Origin: Neptuniibacter sp.
GTDB lineage: Bacteria; Pseudomonadota; Gammaproteobacteria; Pseudomonadales; Balneatricaceae
Direction: 5' to 3'
DNA: 5,765 nt
Assembly (NCBI GenBank): GCA_030149405.1
Contig: JASBRM010000316.1
Location: 1-5,765, forward strand
Both the position numbers and the translations under genes were made by a program. Each line of letters starts with the position of its first letter. Position 1 is the first letter of the stretch. The notes under the pieces were generated by a model that did no database searches, was not told where the DNA came from, and worked only from the letters and a program-made list of their open reading frames with translations. Shown in pieces: positions 5,736 to 5,765 of this stretch.

Positions 5736-5765
5736 CAGAGTATGGGTCCAGATAAATCAGCGGCA

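Overview
The window carries seven protein-coding genes from a gammaproteobacterial chromosome. PpiB, GlnRS, the YeiE/YeiH pair and a stand-alone HisI all fit Gammaproteobacteria. The moderate GC content and the form of HisI (about 20 extra N-terminal residues, GLIPAIAQQKDTGEVLMMAWMN block) suggest a marine Oceanospirillales-type genome, but that placement is inference. No rRNA, tRNA, insertion sequence, CRISPR array or phage gene is visible, and nothing looks recently acquired.

Layout: 5' end of ppiB (-, cut by the window edge); a 258-bp divergent intergenic region with a promoter for glnS; glnS (+, complete) and its strong intrinsic terminator; yeiH (-), a membrane transporter; a 105-bp divergent control region with an 18-bp direct repeat; yeiE (+), a LysR regulator; a TetR-family regulator (-) whose stop overlaps that of yeiE tail to tail; an 86-bp divergent control region with a perfect 20-bp palindrome; a glutathione S-transferase gene (+); and hisI (-), nearly touching the GST gene tail to tail. 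The strands alternate strictly (- + - + - + -), so no two neighbours form an operon.

Functionally there are three housekeeping genes (protein folding, glutaminyl-tRNA synthesis, histidine synthesis) and two regulator/target pairs. YeiE/YeiH is a known divergent pair linked to sulfite/sulfate handling. TetR/GST looks like a small electrophile- or xenobiotic-response unit: the palindrome between the two genes is an obvious operator, and the repressor has a cysteine at the position that aligns with the redox-sensing cysteine of NemR.

I do not see a plainly new biological system. The parts most worth a second look are regulatory: the two putative operator regions, an inverted repeat that includes the yeiH start codon, and the 9-bp antisense overlap of two regulator genes.
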